NCBI RefSeq assembly: GCF_036946495.1
Contig: NZ_JAQIIX010000002.1
Coordinates: forward strand, 2,542,001-2,606,000
DNA: 64,000 nt
Direction: 5' to 3'
Source: Mycolicibacterium neoaurum
GTDB lineage: Bacteria; Actinomycetota; Actinomycetes; Mycobacteriales; Mycobacteriaceae
Shown here: positions 24,134 to 32,938 of the stretch, piece after piece
How the letters are laid out: each line of letters begins with the position of its first letter
How positions within the stretch are numbered: the stretch's first letter is position 1
Program-made: the position numbers and the translations under genes
Notes under the pieces: generated by a model
The model's database searches: none
Told to the model about the DNA's origin: nothing
The model's input: only the letters and a program-made list of their open reading frames with translations

Positions 24134-26272
24134 GTGGACAATCCCGGCGTGCTCGAACGTCTCGCGCGCTACGCCATGGCGGCACCCAGGCGCATCCTGG
24201 CGATCGCCGGGATGTGTGCGGTGGCCGCGGCGATCTTCGGGGTGCCGGTCACCCAGGAGCTGAGCGCGGGCGGATTCACCGACCCTGACGCCGAATCCTC
24301 GCGCGCGGCAGAGTTGCTGACCGACAAGTTCGGCCAGGGTGACATGCAGTTGCTGATCATCGTCTCCGACCCCGCCGGCGCCATGAGTCCGGCCGCGCGC
24401 CGGGTGGGCACCGAGATAGCCACGGCGCTAGGTGAATCCGAACATGTGGCCCAGGTGAGTTCGGCATGGAGTGCCCCGGCGGCGGCCTCGGCGGCACTGC
24501 TCAGCAGGGACGGCACCGCCGGGCTGATCGTCGCCGGTATCACCGGCGGTGAGCAGCACGCCCAGGACCACGCCGAGGAGCTCACCGACCGCCTGGTCCA
24601 CGACCGCGACGGTGTGCGGGTGCGGGCCGGTGGTGTCGCCATGGTCAACACCCAGATCACCGAGCAATCCCAGCGGGACCTGTTGGTCATGGAATCCATC
24701 GCCATCCCGGTCAGCTTCCTGGTGCTGGTGTGGGTTTTCGGCGGGCTGTTGGTCGCGGCGGTGCCGGTGATGGTCGGCCTGTCGGCGATCCTCGGTTCGC
24801 TTGCGGTGCTGCGGCTGATCACCTTTGCCACCGACGTGTCGGTGTTCGCGCTGAACTTGTGCATGGCGATGGGGCTGGCGCTGGCCATCGACTACACGCT
24901 GCTGATGGTCAGTCGCTACCGCGACGAACTGGCCGAGGGCGCCACCGCCGAGGACGCTCTGCTGCGCACGATGGTGACGGCCGGTCGGACGGTCGTGTTC
25001 TCGGCGACGACGGTGGCACTGCCGATGTCGACGCTGGTGCTGTTCCCGATGTACTTCCTGAAATCGTTCGCTTACGCCGGGGTGGCGACGGTGGTGTTCG
25101 CCGCCATCGCCGCACTGGTGCTCACCCCGGCCGCGCTGGTGCTGCTCGGCGATCGTGTCAACGGCCGCCGGTCGGGCCCACCCAAACCGGTTGCGCAGCA
25201 ATTCTGGTACAGATCAACGAAATTCGTGTTGCGTCGCGCGTTGCCGATCGGTTCAGCCGTGGTGGTGCTGCTGGTCTTGCTCGGGCTGCCCTTCACCGGC
25301 GTGAAATGGGGTTTTCCCGATGATCGCGTGTTGCCTTCGTCGGCATCGGCCCATCAGGTCGGCGACCGGTTGCGGACGGACTTTGCCGACAATACCGCCA
25401 CCGAGGTGAGCATCGTCGTCCCGGAGTCCGACGGGCTGACGCCCGAGCAGTGGGACCGCTACCTCACCGAGGTGGCCGGCGCACCGGATGTGGTGGCCGT
25501 GGCCGCGCCGGTGCACCGTGAGGGCAGCGCGTTCATCCGAGTCTCCAGTTCGGCCGATCTGTTCTCCGACGGTTCGGCGGCACAGCTGGACCGGCTGCAC
25601 GCGATCGCCGGCCCCGGCGATCGGCAGGTGCTGCTGGGCGGGGTGGCCCAGACCGACCGCGACAGCGTGGCCGCGATCGGTGCGACACTGCCGCTGGTAC
25701 TCGGCCTGATCGCGGTGATCACCTTCTGTCTGCTGTTCCTGCTGACCGGCAGCGTGGTCTTGCCCGCAAAGGCCTTGGTGCTGAACATCCTTTCGCTGAC
25801 GGCTGCGTTCGGCGCCATGGTGTGGATATTCCAGGACGGGCATCTCGGTGCTTTCGGCACGACGGCCACCGGCACACTGGTGGCCAACATCCCGGTACTG
25901 CTCTTCTGTATCGCGTTCGGCCTCTCGATGGATTACGAGGTCTTCCTGCTCGCACGGATCCGCGAGTACTGGTTGGCCTCCGGCCGCACCTCCGTCGATG
26001 TCGGTGAGAGTGTGGCACTCGGCCTGGCGCGCACCGGCCGGGTGGTCACCGCCGCCGCACTGGTGATGTCGATCTCGTTCGCCGCGCTCATCGCGGCGAA
26101 CGTGTCGTTCATGCGGATGTTCGGTGTGGGACTGACGTTGGCGGTTTTGATGGACGCCACCCTGGTCCGGATGGTCCTGGTGCCGGCCTTCATGCAGTTG
26201 ATGGGCCGATGGAACTGGTGGGCGCCCGCCCCGCTGGTACGCCTGCACGAGCGGATCGGGCTGCACCACTGA
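24134..26272 (+). CDS. RND/MMPL-family membrane transporter
   Basis: A 712-residue transporter of the small MmpL type: N-terminal helix after LARYAMAAPRRILAIAG, a large external loop (about 50-190), a run of five or six helices, a second external loop and a second helical bundle, giving 11-12 helices. Characteristic RND patterns are AMGLALAIDYTLLMVSRYRDE and AFGLSMDYEVFLLARIREYW, both carrying an Asp-Tyr in helices 4/10 used for proton coupling. The GTG at 24134, 20 bases after the previous gene, is chosen; the longer frame would overlap that gene. Substrate unknown; lipid or drug export is usual in the family. Confidence 0.87.
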   Translation: MDNPGVLERLARYAMAAPRRILAIAGMCAVAAAIFGVPVTQELSAGGFTDPDAESSRAAELLTDKFGQGDMQLLIIVSDPAGAMSPAARRVGTEIATALGESEHVAQVSSAWSAPAAASAALLSRDGTAGLIVAGITGGEQHAQDHAEELTDRLVHDRDGVRVRAGGVAMVNTQITEQSQRDLLVMESIAIPVSFLVLVWVFGGLLVAAVPVMVGLSAILGSLAVLRLITFATDVSVFALNLCMAMGLALAIDYTLLMVSRYRDELAEGATAEDALLRTMVTAGRTVVFSATTVALPMSTLVLFPMYFLKSFAYAGVATVVFAAIAALVLTPAALVLLGDRVNGRRSGPPKPVAQQFWYRSTKFVLRRALPIGSAVVVLLVLLGLPFTGVKWGFPDDRVLPSSASAHQVGDRLRTDFADNTATEVSIVVPESDGLTPEQWDRYLTEVAGAPDVVAVAAPVHREGSAFIRVSSSADLFSDGSAAQLDRLHAIAGPGDRQVLLGGVAQTDRDSVAAIGATLPLVLGLIAVITFCLLFLLTGSVVLPAKALVLNILSLTAAFGAMVWIFQDGHLGAFGTTATGTLVANIPVLLFCIAFGLSMDYEVFLLARIREYWLASGRTSVDVGESVALGLARTGRVVTAAALVMSISFAALIAANVSFMRMFGVGLTLAVLMDATLVRMVLVPAFMQLMGRWNWWAPAPLVRLHERIGLHH

Positions 26273-26293
26273 GAATGTGGCGCCGGCCGGTTC

Positions 26294-27550
26294 TCAACGC
26301 GCTCGGCGGGCAGCACCCAGCAGCGTCATGCCGTGGTAGACCGCGAGTGCGGCGATGGACCCCAGTGCGATACCGGTGAATGTCAACGATCCTGCCTGCC
26401 AGGTGAAGTCGGCGATGCCGATGATCAACGGGATGGCGGCCGTCATCTGGTTGACCGGCTTGGAGAAGTCGACGTGGTTGGTCAGCCAGATCCGGATTCC
26501 GAGCACCCCGACCAGGCCGTAGAGCACGATCGTCGCACCACCGAGCACACCGGGCGGAATGGCCGAGATCGTCGCACCCACCTTCGGGCACAGGGCCAAA
26601 AAGATCGCCACCACCGCGGCCACCCAGTAGGCGGCGGTCGAATAGATGCGCGTCGCGGCCATCACGCCGATGTTCTCGGCGTATGTCGTGGTGGCCGAGC
26701 CGCCTCCCGCGCCGGCCAGCACGGTGGCCACACCATCGGCGGCCAACGCCCGGCCCATCAGCGGATCGAGATCCCGGCCGGTCATCTGGCTCACCGACTT
26801 CACATGTCCGATGTTCTCGGCGACCAGGGCGATCACGGCGGGCAGGAACATCGGCAGGACCGCGAGGCTCAGTGTCGGCGTCTGGAACTCCGGTAGGCCG
26901 AACCACGCCGCCTGAGCGATCCCGGAGGTGTCCACCTGACCCAGTGCCAGCGCCAGCACGTAGCCCAGCACGACGGCCAGGAAGATGGCCAACCGACCGA
27001 TCAGGCCCTTGAAGAAGGCCAGCGCGCCGACCAGCAACACCAGGGTGACCATCCCGACCACCGGGCCCTGCTCGAAGTTGTTCTTGGCCGCCGGCGCCAG
27101 ATTGAACCCGATGAGCGCCACCACCGCCCCGGTGACCACCGGCGGCAGCACCACATCCAGCCAGTGCGTGCCGACCAGGTGAACCACCGCGCCGATGATG
27201 ATCAGCAGCAGGCCCACCGCGATCAGCCCGCCGAGTGCACTGCCGGTGCCCTGTGCGGTGACCGCGGCGGTGACCGGAGCGATCACCGCGAAGCTGGACC
27301 CCAGGTAGCTCGGCAGCCGGTTACCGGTGATGAGCAGGAAGGCGATGGTGCCGATCCCGGAGAACAGCAGCGTGGTCGCCGGTGGGAAACCGGTCAGCAC
27401 GGGCACCAGGAACGTCGCACCGAACATCGCCACCACATGCTGGGCACCGATCCCGAGGGTGCGCGGCCAGCTCAATCGTTCGTCGGGGGCGACGATGTCG
27501 GCATCGGGGCCCACGGGCTTCCAACGCGGCGTCAAGGACAGCTTTGCCAT
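26294..27550 (-). CDS. Uracil/xanthine permease (NCS2, UraA-like)
   Basis: Proton-coupled nucleobase importer, 418 residues with 12-14 hydrophobic segments. Diagnostic NCS2 motifs are present: AENIGHV near the middle, followed by GGGSATTTYAENIGVM, the substrate-binding stretch of UraA-type carriers. The ATG at 27550 begins MAKLSLTPRWKPVG; the open frame upstream is not homologous. It lies 26 bases downstream of the aldehyde dehydrogenase on the same strand. Its 3' end is 21 bases from the convergent transporter gene with no clear terminator hairpin. Confidence 0.88.
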   Translation of the reverse strand: MAKLSLTPRWKPVGPDADIVAPDERLSWPRTLGIGAQHVVAMFGATFLVPVLTGFPPATTLLFSGIGTIAFLLITGNRLPSYLGSSFAVIAPVTAAVTAQGTGSALGGLIAVGLLLIIIGAVVHLVGTHWLDVVLPPVVTGAVVALIGFNLAPAAKNNFEQGPVVGMVTLVLLVGALAFFKGLIGRLAIFLAVVLGYVLALALGQVDTSGIAQAAWFGLPEFQTPTLSLAVLPMFLPAVIALVAENIGHVKSVSQMTGRDLDPLMGRALAADGVATVLAGAGGGSATTTYAENIGVMAATRIYSTAAYWVAAVVAIFLALCPKVGATISAIPPGVLGGATIVLYGLVGVLGIRIWLTNHVDFSKPVNQMTAAIPLIIGIADFTWQAGSLTFTGIALGSIAALAVYHGMTLLGAARRAR

Positions 27551-27576
27551 CAGGACAAGGTAGCCGGGTCGGATCG

Positions 27577-28932
27577 CTATTGCAGCAGTCGAATGATCTT
27601 CCTGGACAGTGCGGTGTAGGGCGGATACACCAGCCGGGGATCGGGACGCGTCGACTTGGTCAGTACCGCGCGCCGGTGCGACAGTGCCTCGAAACCCCAC
27701 CACCCGTGATAGGCGCCCATGCCGCTGGGGCCGATCCCGCCGAACGGCAACTGCGGCACCAGACAATGCATGATCGCGTGATTGACCACCGCGCCACCGG
27801 ATTCGGTCCGATCGATCACGTCCCGGGCGAGTTCTGGTGTCTCGGTGAACACATAGAGGGCCAGCGGCCGTGGCCGGTGCCGAACGAAGCCGATGGCCTC
27901 GGAGATCGAGTCGACCGTGATGATGGGCAGGATGGGACCGAAGATCTCGTCGGACATCACCGCATCATCGGGCCCCGGATCGAGGATCACAGTCGGTTCG
28001 ATGCGCAGGGATGCCTCGTCGCAGCCGCCGCCGGTCACCACCTGACCGCTGGTGTCCGAAATCAGGGCTGTCAACCGATCGAACTGGCGTCGGTTGACGA
28101 TGGGCAGGTCGGGTGTGGTGCTGAATTCGGCGATCGTGGCGCACAGCGCGGTGACCAACTCCGCGGCGACGGACCGCTCGACGAGGACGTAATCGGGTGC
28201 GATGCAGGTCTGACCCGAGTTCACCAGTTTGGTGTGCGCCAACCGGCGGGCCGTGACCGCGATATCGGCGTCGCCCGCCACGATGGCCGGGCTCTTGCCG
28301 CCCAGCTCCAGGGTGACCGGTGTCAGGGTGGGTGCGGCGCCGGCCATGATCTTTCGCCCGACCTCGGTGCCGCCGGTGAACAGGACGTGATCGAAACCCT
28401 GGGCCAGCAGGTCCTGGGTCACCTGGGCATCGCCCTCGACGACGGTGATCGCCTCGGTATCCAGATAGTGCGGCACCAGCCGGGCGATCAGTGCCGACGT
28501 CGCCGGGGCGAGCTCCGATGGCTTGATCACCACGGTGTTGCCCGCCGCGATTGCCGATACCACCGGCGCCATCGCCAGGTAGAACGGGTAGTTCCACGGA
28601 CCGATCACCAGGACCGCGCCCTTGGGGTCGTACTGCACCCAGGCGCGGGCCGGTTTCTGGCTGACCGGAACCGATACCCGACGCCGACGCATCCACTTGC
28701 GAATCCTTTTGCGCGCAAACGCCGCTTCGGCCTTGGTGGGTTGCACATCACCCATCCAGGCCTCCATGGCCGGGCGGCCGAGGTCGGCGAGTAGCGCGGC
28801 CGCGATGGCCTGCTCCTGTTCGTCGCACATGCGCTCGATGGCGCGCAACTGCTCGATGCGCCATTCTGCGGAGCGGGTACGCCCAGTGTCGAAAACGGTA
28901 CGCGCGTGCGGGGTTCGAACAGTCGTACTCAT
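27577..28932 (-). CDS. Aldehyde dehydrogenase, class 3/coniferyl-aldehyde type
   Basis: NAD(P)-dependent oxidation of an aldehyde to its acid. The 451-residue length and lack of an N-terminal extension indicate the class 3 (fatty/aromatic aldehyde) branch. Visible motifs: IGPWNYPFYLAMAPVV (cofactor site), FTGGTEVGRKI, catalytic Glu in TLELGGKSPAIV and nucleophile Cys in NSGQTCIAPDY. Third gene of the leftward fadD-SDR-ALDH set, so it may work with the SDR in alcohol-to-aldehyde-to-acid oxidation before the ligase makes a CoA ester. Substrate unknown. Confidence 0.88.
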   Translation of the reverse strand: MSTTVRTPHARTVFDTGRTRSAEWRIEQLRAIERMCDEQEQAIAAALLADLGRPAMEAWMGDVQPTKAEAAFARKRIRKWMRRRRVSVPVSQKPARAWVQYDPKGAVLVIGPWNYPFYLAMAPVVSAIAAGNTVVIKPSELAPATSALIARLVPHYLDTEAITVVEGDAQVTQDLLAQGFDHVLFTGGTEVGRKIMAGAAPTLTPVTLELGGKSPAIVAGDADIAVTARRLAHTKLVNSGQTCIAPDYVLVERSVAAELVTALCATIAEFSTTPDLPIVNRRQFDRLTALISDTSGQVVTGGGCDEASLRIEPTVILDPGPDDAVMSDEIFGPILPIITVDSISEAIGFVRHRPRPLALYVFTETPELARDVIDRTESGGAVVNHAIMHCLVPQLPFGGIGPSGMGAYHGWWGFEALSHRRAVLTKSTRPDPRLVYPPYTALSRKIIRLLQ

Positions 28933-28940
28933 GGTGCGCC

Positions 28941-29735
28941 CTAGCGCATTTCCGGAGCCGGGATGACGCCGGCGGCCACCGCCGCCATGCCGCCACCGTC
29001 GACGGCCAGCGTCTGACCGTTGACCCAGCCGGCGTCGGCGGAGATCAGATAGGCGACCGCGCCGGCGATGTCCTCGGGTGTGGCATGCCTGCCGAGCAGC
29101 GCCTTGGCGCCGTCGAGGGTGTCCTTGCCCATGGTCTCCTCGAAATCGGCGAGAATCGGCGTTTCCACCGGGCCCGGCAGGACGGCATTGATGCGCAGCC
29201 CGCGTTGTGCGAACTCCAGGGCCTTGGCCATCGTGTAGACCGTGGCGACCTCCTTGGAGAAGTTGTATGCGTTGCCTGCCTGTGGGTTCTCGGCGAACCA
29301 GCGCGCACCCTCGACGAAGCCGTCGGTGGCCAGCAACGCCTGGATGGCGGGCATCCTTGCGGGCCAGCCGAATCCGGCGATCGAGGACACCACGACTACG
29401 GAACCTCCGTCGCGCAGCCGGTCGATCAGGGATTCGGTGAGGTGGCGTACGGCCAGCACGTTCACCGCGATGACCGTCGCGGCGGGTGCGGTGCCGGGGA
29501 CGCCGGCGACGTTGATCAGCGCGTCGAACGAGCCGTCCAGCTGGGCCACCGCGGCGTCGATGCTCTGCGGGTCCGCCAAATCGACCGCGACATGGTGCTT
29601 GACCGCGGCAGACGGGGTGTTGCGGTCCAGGCTGATCACCTCAGCGCCCGCGGTGACCAATCGTTCGGCGACGGCGTGCCCGATACCGGATGCGGCGCCG
29701 GTGACGATGTAGCGCTTGTGGGATGTGACGGTCAT
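28941..29735 (-). CDS. Short-chain dehydrogenase/reductase
   Basis: A 264-residue SDR with TGAASGIG at 12-19, INVAG in place of the usual NNAG, and a YNFSKE active-site segment far along the chain (YxxxK preserved); the region before it is extended (MPAIQALLATDGFVEGARW), as in 3-alpha-hydroxysteroid dehydrogenase-like SDRs. C-terminus WVNGQTLAVDGGG is standard. The ATG overlaps the stop of the acyl-CoA ligase (ATGA), so the two are coupled. The 3-alpha-HSD-like insertion suggests a cyclic alcohol or steroid-type substrate, but this is a weak inference. Confidence 0.83.
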   Translation of the reverse strand: MTVTSHKRYIVTGAASGIGHAVAERLVTAGAEVISLDRNTPSAAVKHHVAVDLADPQSIDAAVAQLDGSFDALINVAGVPGTAPAATVIAVNVLAVRHLTESLIDRLRDGGSVVVVSSIAGFGWPARMPAIQALLATDGFVEGARWFAENPQAGNAYNFSKEVATVYTMAKALEFAQRGLRINAVLPGPVETPILADFEETMGKDTLDGAKALLGRHATPEDIAGAVAYLISADAGWVNGQTLAVDGGGMAAVAAGVIPAPEMR

Positions 29736-31279
29736 GCCGGGCTCCTCGTGGTGTCGGTGTAGCGGGCTTTGAGCTTGCCCTTGATCAGTTTTCCGGTGGG
29801 GGTACGTGGCAGCGCGTCGACGAAGTCGACGGTGCGGGGTGCCTTGTAGTGGGCGACACGGTCGCGGACGTAGTCGATCAGATCCGCGGCGAGGTCGTCG
29901 CTCGCGCTGAATCCGGGCCGGAGCGCGACGACGGCCTTTACCTGTTCGCCCATCTCCGGATCGGGAACGCCGATCACCGCGACGTCGAACACCGCGGGGT
30001 GCATGGTCAACACGTTCTCGGTCTCCTGGGGATAGATGTTCACCCCGCCGGAGATGATCATGAACGATTTGCGATCGGTCAGGAACAGATAGCCGTCCTC
30101 GTCGACATAGCCGAGATCACCGACGGTGGTCCAGTTTTCGTGTCGGGGATGCTGGGCCTCGCGGGTCTTGGCCGCATCGTTGTGGTAGACGAAGGGCATG
30201 GCTTCGCGCTCGAAGTAGACGGTGCCGACCTCGCCCGCTGACAGTTCGGCGCCGGTGTCATCGCAGATGTGGATGGTGCCCAGCACCGCACGCCCCACCG
30301 AACCGCGCTTGGTGCCCCATTCCGCGGAGTTCATCATCGTCATCCCGTGTGCCTCGGTGGCGCTGTAGTACTCCACCAGGATCGGGCCCCACCAGGCGAG
30401 CATGGCGTCCTTGACCTCGGGCGGGCACGGGGCACCGGCGTGGACGACGGTGCGCATCGAGGACAGGTCATAACGCGACCGGATCTCCTGGGGTAGTTGC
30501 AGCAATCGGACGAACATCGTCGGCACCATCTGCGTCATGGTCACCCGATGGGTCTCGATGGCCGCCAGGATCTTCTCGGCGTCGAACTTCTCCATCAGGA
30601 TCACGGTCGCGCCGAGCGCCTGCATGCCTGCGCAGTACTTCAACGGCGCGGCGTGGTAGATCGGCGCAGGCGAAAGGTAGACGGCGTCCGGGCCGATGTC
30701 GAAAACGTTCTGCAGCACCGCAAGAACGGGGTCGCCCGGCTCATCGACCTGGATGGGCAGCAGGTGCGGTTTGATGCCCTTCGGGCGCCCGGTGGTCCCC
30801 GACGAATACAACATGTCCGCACCGCGCGGTTGATCGGTCAGCGGGGGGACCGCCGCGTCCAGCAGTTCGCGGTAGGACCGGTAGCCGTCGATATCGCCGC
30901 CGAAGGCATAACGCGCCACGTCGCCCGGTATCTCGTCGAGCACCAGTCGGCCGAGCTCGGCCAGTGCACCCGAGACGAAGAATGCCTTCGCTCCGCTGTC
31001 GGTGACGATGTATCCGGCTTCCGGTGCGGTCAGGTGGTGGTTGACCGCCGTCGCATACAGGCCCGAACGCAATGCGGCCCAATAGATGACGAATACCTCG
31101 GCGGTGTTGTCGGCGAGGATGGCGATGACATCGCCACGACGCAGGCCGGCGGCGTGCAGTGCGGCGGCGATCTGGGCCGAGCGGGCGTCGAGATCGCCGT
31201 AGGTCAGGGTTTCACCACTGCCGGCCATGATGACCGCCGGTCGGTGCGGATCAGCGGCGGCGTGAGTTCCGGGAAACAC
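29732..31279 (-). CDS. Acyl-CoA synthetase, FadD-type AMP-forming ligase
   Basis: Activates a carboxylic acid to its CoA ester through an acyl-adenylate. In 515 residues: P-loop YSSGTTGRPKG, acyl-binding YHAAPL, YSATEAHG (A5), TVGDLGYVDEDGYLFLTDR (A7) with hinge SGGVNIYPQE (A8), and catalytic lysine in PTGKLIKGK (A10). The start is GTG at 31279 with strong AAGGAG 5-10 bases upstream. First gene of a leftward operon behind a consensus-like promoter and two palindromes. The specific acid is not recognisable. Confidence 0.9.
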   Translation of the reverse strand: MFPGTHAAADPHRPAVIMAGSGETLTYGDLDARSAQIAAALHAAGLRRGDVIAILADNTAEVFVIYWAALRSGLYATAVNHHLTAPEAGYIVTDSGAKAFFVSGALAELGRLVLDEIPGDVARYAFGGDIDGYRSYRELLDAAVPPLTDQPRGADMLYSSGTTGRPKGIKPHLLPIQVDEPGDPVLAVLQNVFDIGPDAVYLSPAPIYHAAPLKYCAGMQALGATVILMEKFDAEKILAAIETHRVTMTQMVPTMFVRLLQLPQEIRSRYDLSSMRTVVHAGAPCPPEVKDAMLAWWGPILVEYYSATEAHGMTMMNSAEWGTKRGSVGRAVLGTIHICDDTGAELSAGEVGTVYFEREAMPFVYHNDAAKTREAQHPRHENWTTVGDLGYVDEDGYLFLTDRKSFMIISGGVNIYPQETENVLTMHPAVFDVAVIGVPDPEMGEQVKAVVALRPGFSASDDLAADLIDYVRDRVAHYKAPRTVDFVDALPRTPTGKLIKGKLKARYTDTTRSPA

Positions 31280-31351
31280 ATATCTCCTTGGGATGCGGGC
31301 GCAGGCGGTGACCGCTCATCGTGATCGGCGCCACAGCCCGCGATGGGAAGG

Positions 31352-31381
31352 ACGGTATGCGCCGCCGAGACAATATGTCAA
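31352..31381 (-). promoter_or_regulatory. Sigma-A promoter of the fadD-SDR-ALDH operon
   Basis: On the minus strand TTGACA (plus coordinates 31376-31381) is followed after 18 bases by TACCGT (31352-31357), a near-consensus mycobacterial promoter. The start would lie near 31345, giving a leader of about 65 bases to the GTG at 31279. The -35 hexamer is embedded in the tandem palindromes at 31368-31393. Confidence 0.6.
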
Positions 31382-31393
31382 GACACACTGTCT
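31368..31393. promoter_or_regulatory. Two abutting 13-bp palindromes, probable repressor operator
   Basis: Two copies of AGACA-N3-TGTC(T/A) lie directly end to end: 31368-31380 (half-sites AGACA and TGTCA) and 31381-31393 (AGACA and TGTCT, perfect). The first covers the -35 of the fadD promoter and the second reaches the stop codon of the upstream APC gene. Such paired operators typically bind two dimers of a TetR-family repressor. No regulator gene is adjacent, so the binding protein would act in trans. Confidence 0.5.
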
Positions 31394-32600
31394 AGTGACG
31401 CGACCTGGCCAGGTAGAGGGCGGCGCCGAGCGTGATCACCGCGGACCCGGTGAGCACGGAGCCGGCAGGCAGGGTGCATGCCAGAAGTGCGCAGCCGGCC
31501 AGCCCGATCGCCGGGATCATTCGCCGGGACGGCCGCAACGTCCAGGCGCTGGCATTGGCGATGGCGTAGTAGACCAGCACCGCGAACGAGGAGAACCCGA
31601 TCGCCCCGCGAAGATCGACAACCGCCGCCAGCACCGCGACGACGATCCCGACCGCGATCTCGGCGCGGTGCGGTCCGCCGAACCGCGGATGGACCGCGGA
31701 CAGCGCGCTCGGCAGGTGCCGGTCCCGCGCCATGGCCAGCGTGGTGCGTGACACGCCGAGGATCAACGCCAGCAGCGATCCGAGGGCGGCTACTGTGGCT
31801 CCGACGCGGACCACCGCAGCCAGTTCGGGATGTCCGGCCACCGACACGGCATGAGCCAATGGTGCTGCCGCGGTGGCCAGTTCGGTACTGCCGAGCACCG
31901 AGAGCACGGTGACCGCCACCACCGCGTACACCAGCAGCGCAATGCCCAGCGCGATGGGTATGGCGCGGGGAATGGTGCGGGCCGGATCGCGGACCTCCTC
32001 ACCGAGGGTGGCGATGCGGGCGTACCCGGCGAACGCGAAGAACAACAACCCGGCGGCCTGCAGGACACCCCACAAGCCGGTATCGCTGCCGAGCGACAGA
32101 TTGGATGGCGCTCCGGCGCCGCTCAGCACGACCACCACGACGGCCAGCACCGCGAGCACCACGGCGACGATCACCCGCGTGAGCAATGCCGACTTCTGCA
32201 CGCCCACATAGTTCACCGCCGTCAGCGCGACGACGGCGGCGACCGCCACGGCATGCGCGTACTGCGGCCAGGCGTAGACCCCGACCGTCAGGGCCATCGC
32301 GGCACACGAGGCCGTCTTGCCGACGATGAAGCACCAGCCCGCGGTGTGGCCCCAGAACGGGCCCAGGCGTTCCCGGCCGTAGACATAACTGCCACCGGAC
32401 TTGGGATAGATCGCGGCGAGCCGTGCTGTGGACGTCGCGTTGCAGTACGCCACCACCGCAGCGACAGCCAGCCCGATCAGCAGCCCGGAGCCGGCGGCTG
32501 CGGCGGCGGGTCCGAGCGCGACGAAGATGCCGGCTCCCACCATCGATCCCAGACCGATGACGACGGCGTCGAACGTGCCGAGCCGGCGCTGCAAGTGCAC
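31392..32600 (-). CDS. APC-superfamily amino acid permease
   Basis: A 402-residue transporter with about 12 hydrophobic helices. The N-terminal GSMVGAGIFVALGPAA is the helix-1 substrate-binding motif of APC transporters, followed by YPKSGGSYVYGRERLGPFW (helix 2/3) and LLFFAFAGYARIATLGEEV (helix 6 region), the latter common in cationic-amino-acid and cystine transporters. GTG start. Situated between a fadD operon and a small membrane protein, on the same strand. The amino acid transported cannot be told. Confidence 0.85.
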   Translation of the reverse strand: MHLQRRLGTFDAVVIGLGSMVGAGIFVALGPAAAAAGSGLLIGLAVAAVVAYCNATSTARLAAIYPKSGGSYVYGRERLGPFWGHTAGWCFIVGKTASCAAMALTVGVYAWPQYAHAVAVAAVVALTAVNYVGVQKSALLTRVIVAVVLAVLAVVVVVLSGAGAPSNLSLGSDTGLWGVLQAAGLLFFAFAGYARIATLGEEVRDPARTIPRAIPIALGIALLVYAVVAVTVLSVLGSTELATAAAPLAHAVSVAGHPELAAVVRVGATVAALGSLLALILGVSRTTLAMARDRHLPSALSAVHPRFGGPHRAEIAVGIVVAVLAAVVDLRGAIGFSSFAVLVYYAIANASAWTLRPSRRMIPAIGLAGCALLACTLPAGSVLTGSAVITLGAALYLARSRH

Positions 32601-32618
32601 GCGGAAAGTGTAGAGCTG

Positions 32619-32888
32619 CTACCTGTTCCGTGCAGCGTTGATGCCCAGGTATCCGACGTAACCCAGCGCGCCGAGGAGCGCGAGCTTGCGTGTCTTGGGC
32701 ACCAGCAGGCCCACGCCGAGGGCGGTCTCGATGGTGCCGTTGGTCTTGATGTGGCGCGCGGTGTCGTTCGGGAAGGCAGGCTTGGTGATCGACTCGAACA
32801 GCTGCGGGGCGACGAAGTGGGCCAGACCGGCACCGACCAGTGACACCCCGGCGAGTGTGGTGCCCGGCGAGCTCTTCTTCTCGGTCAA
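32619..32888 (-). CDS. Small membrane protein, DoxX/DUF4267-like
   Basis: An 89-residue protein with three or four short hydrophobic segments (TTLAGVSLVGAGLAHFVAP, ETALGVGLLVPKTRKLALLG, ALGYVGYLGINAA). The pattern LFESITKPAFPNDTARHI, then NGTIETALG, recalls a family of short DoxX-like mycobacterial membrane proteins. No function is known to me. It sits 18 bases upstream of the APC permease gene and 50 bases downstream of the monooxygenase, all leftward. Confidence 0.65.
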   Translation of the reverse strand: MTEKKSSPGTTLAGVSLVGAGLAHFVAPQLFESITKPAFPNDTARHIKTNGTIETALGVGLLVPKTRKLALLGALGYVGYLGINAARNR

Positions 32889-32938
32889 CGGATTTCCTCT
32901 CGGCAGTTGGTTGATGACTCGTTCAGTTCGTGGCTTGT

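Noticed and set aside
26273..26293. Rho-independent terminator between the convergent MMPL and permease genes
   Set aside because: Only GC-rich sequence with no convincing stem and no T-run in the 21-base gap.
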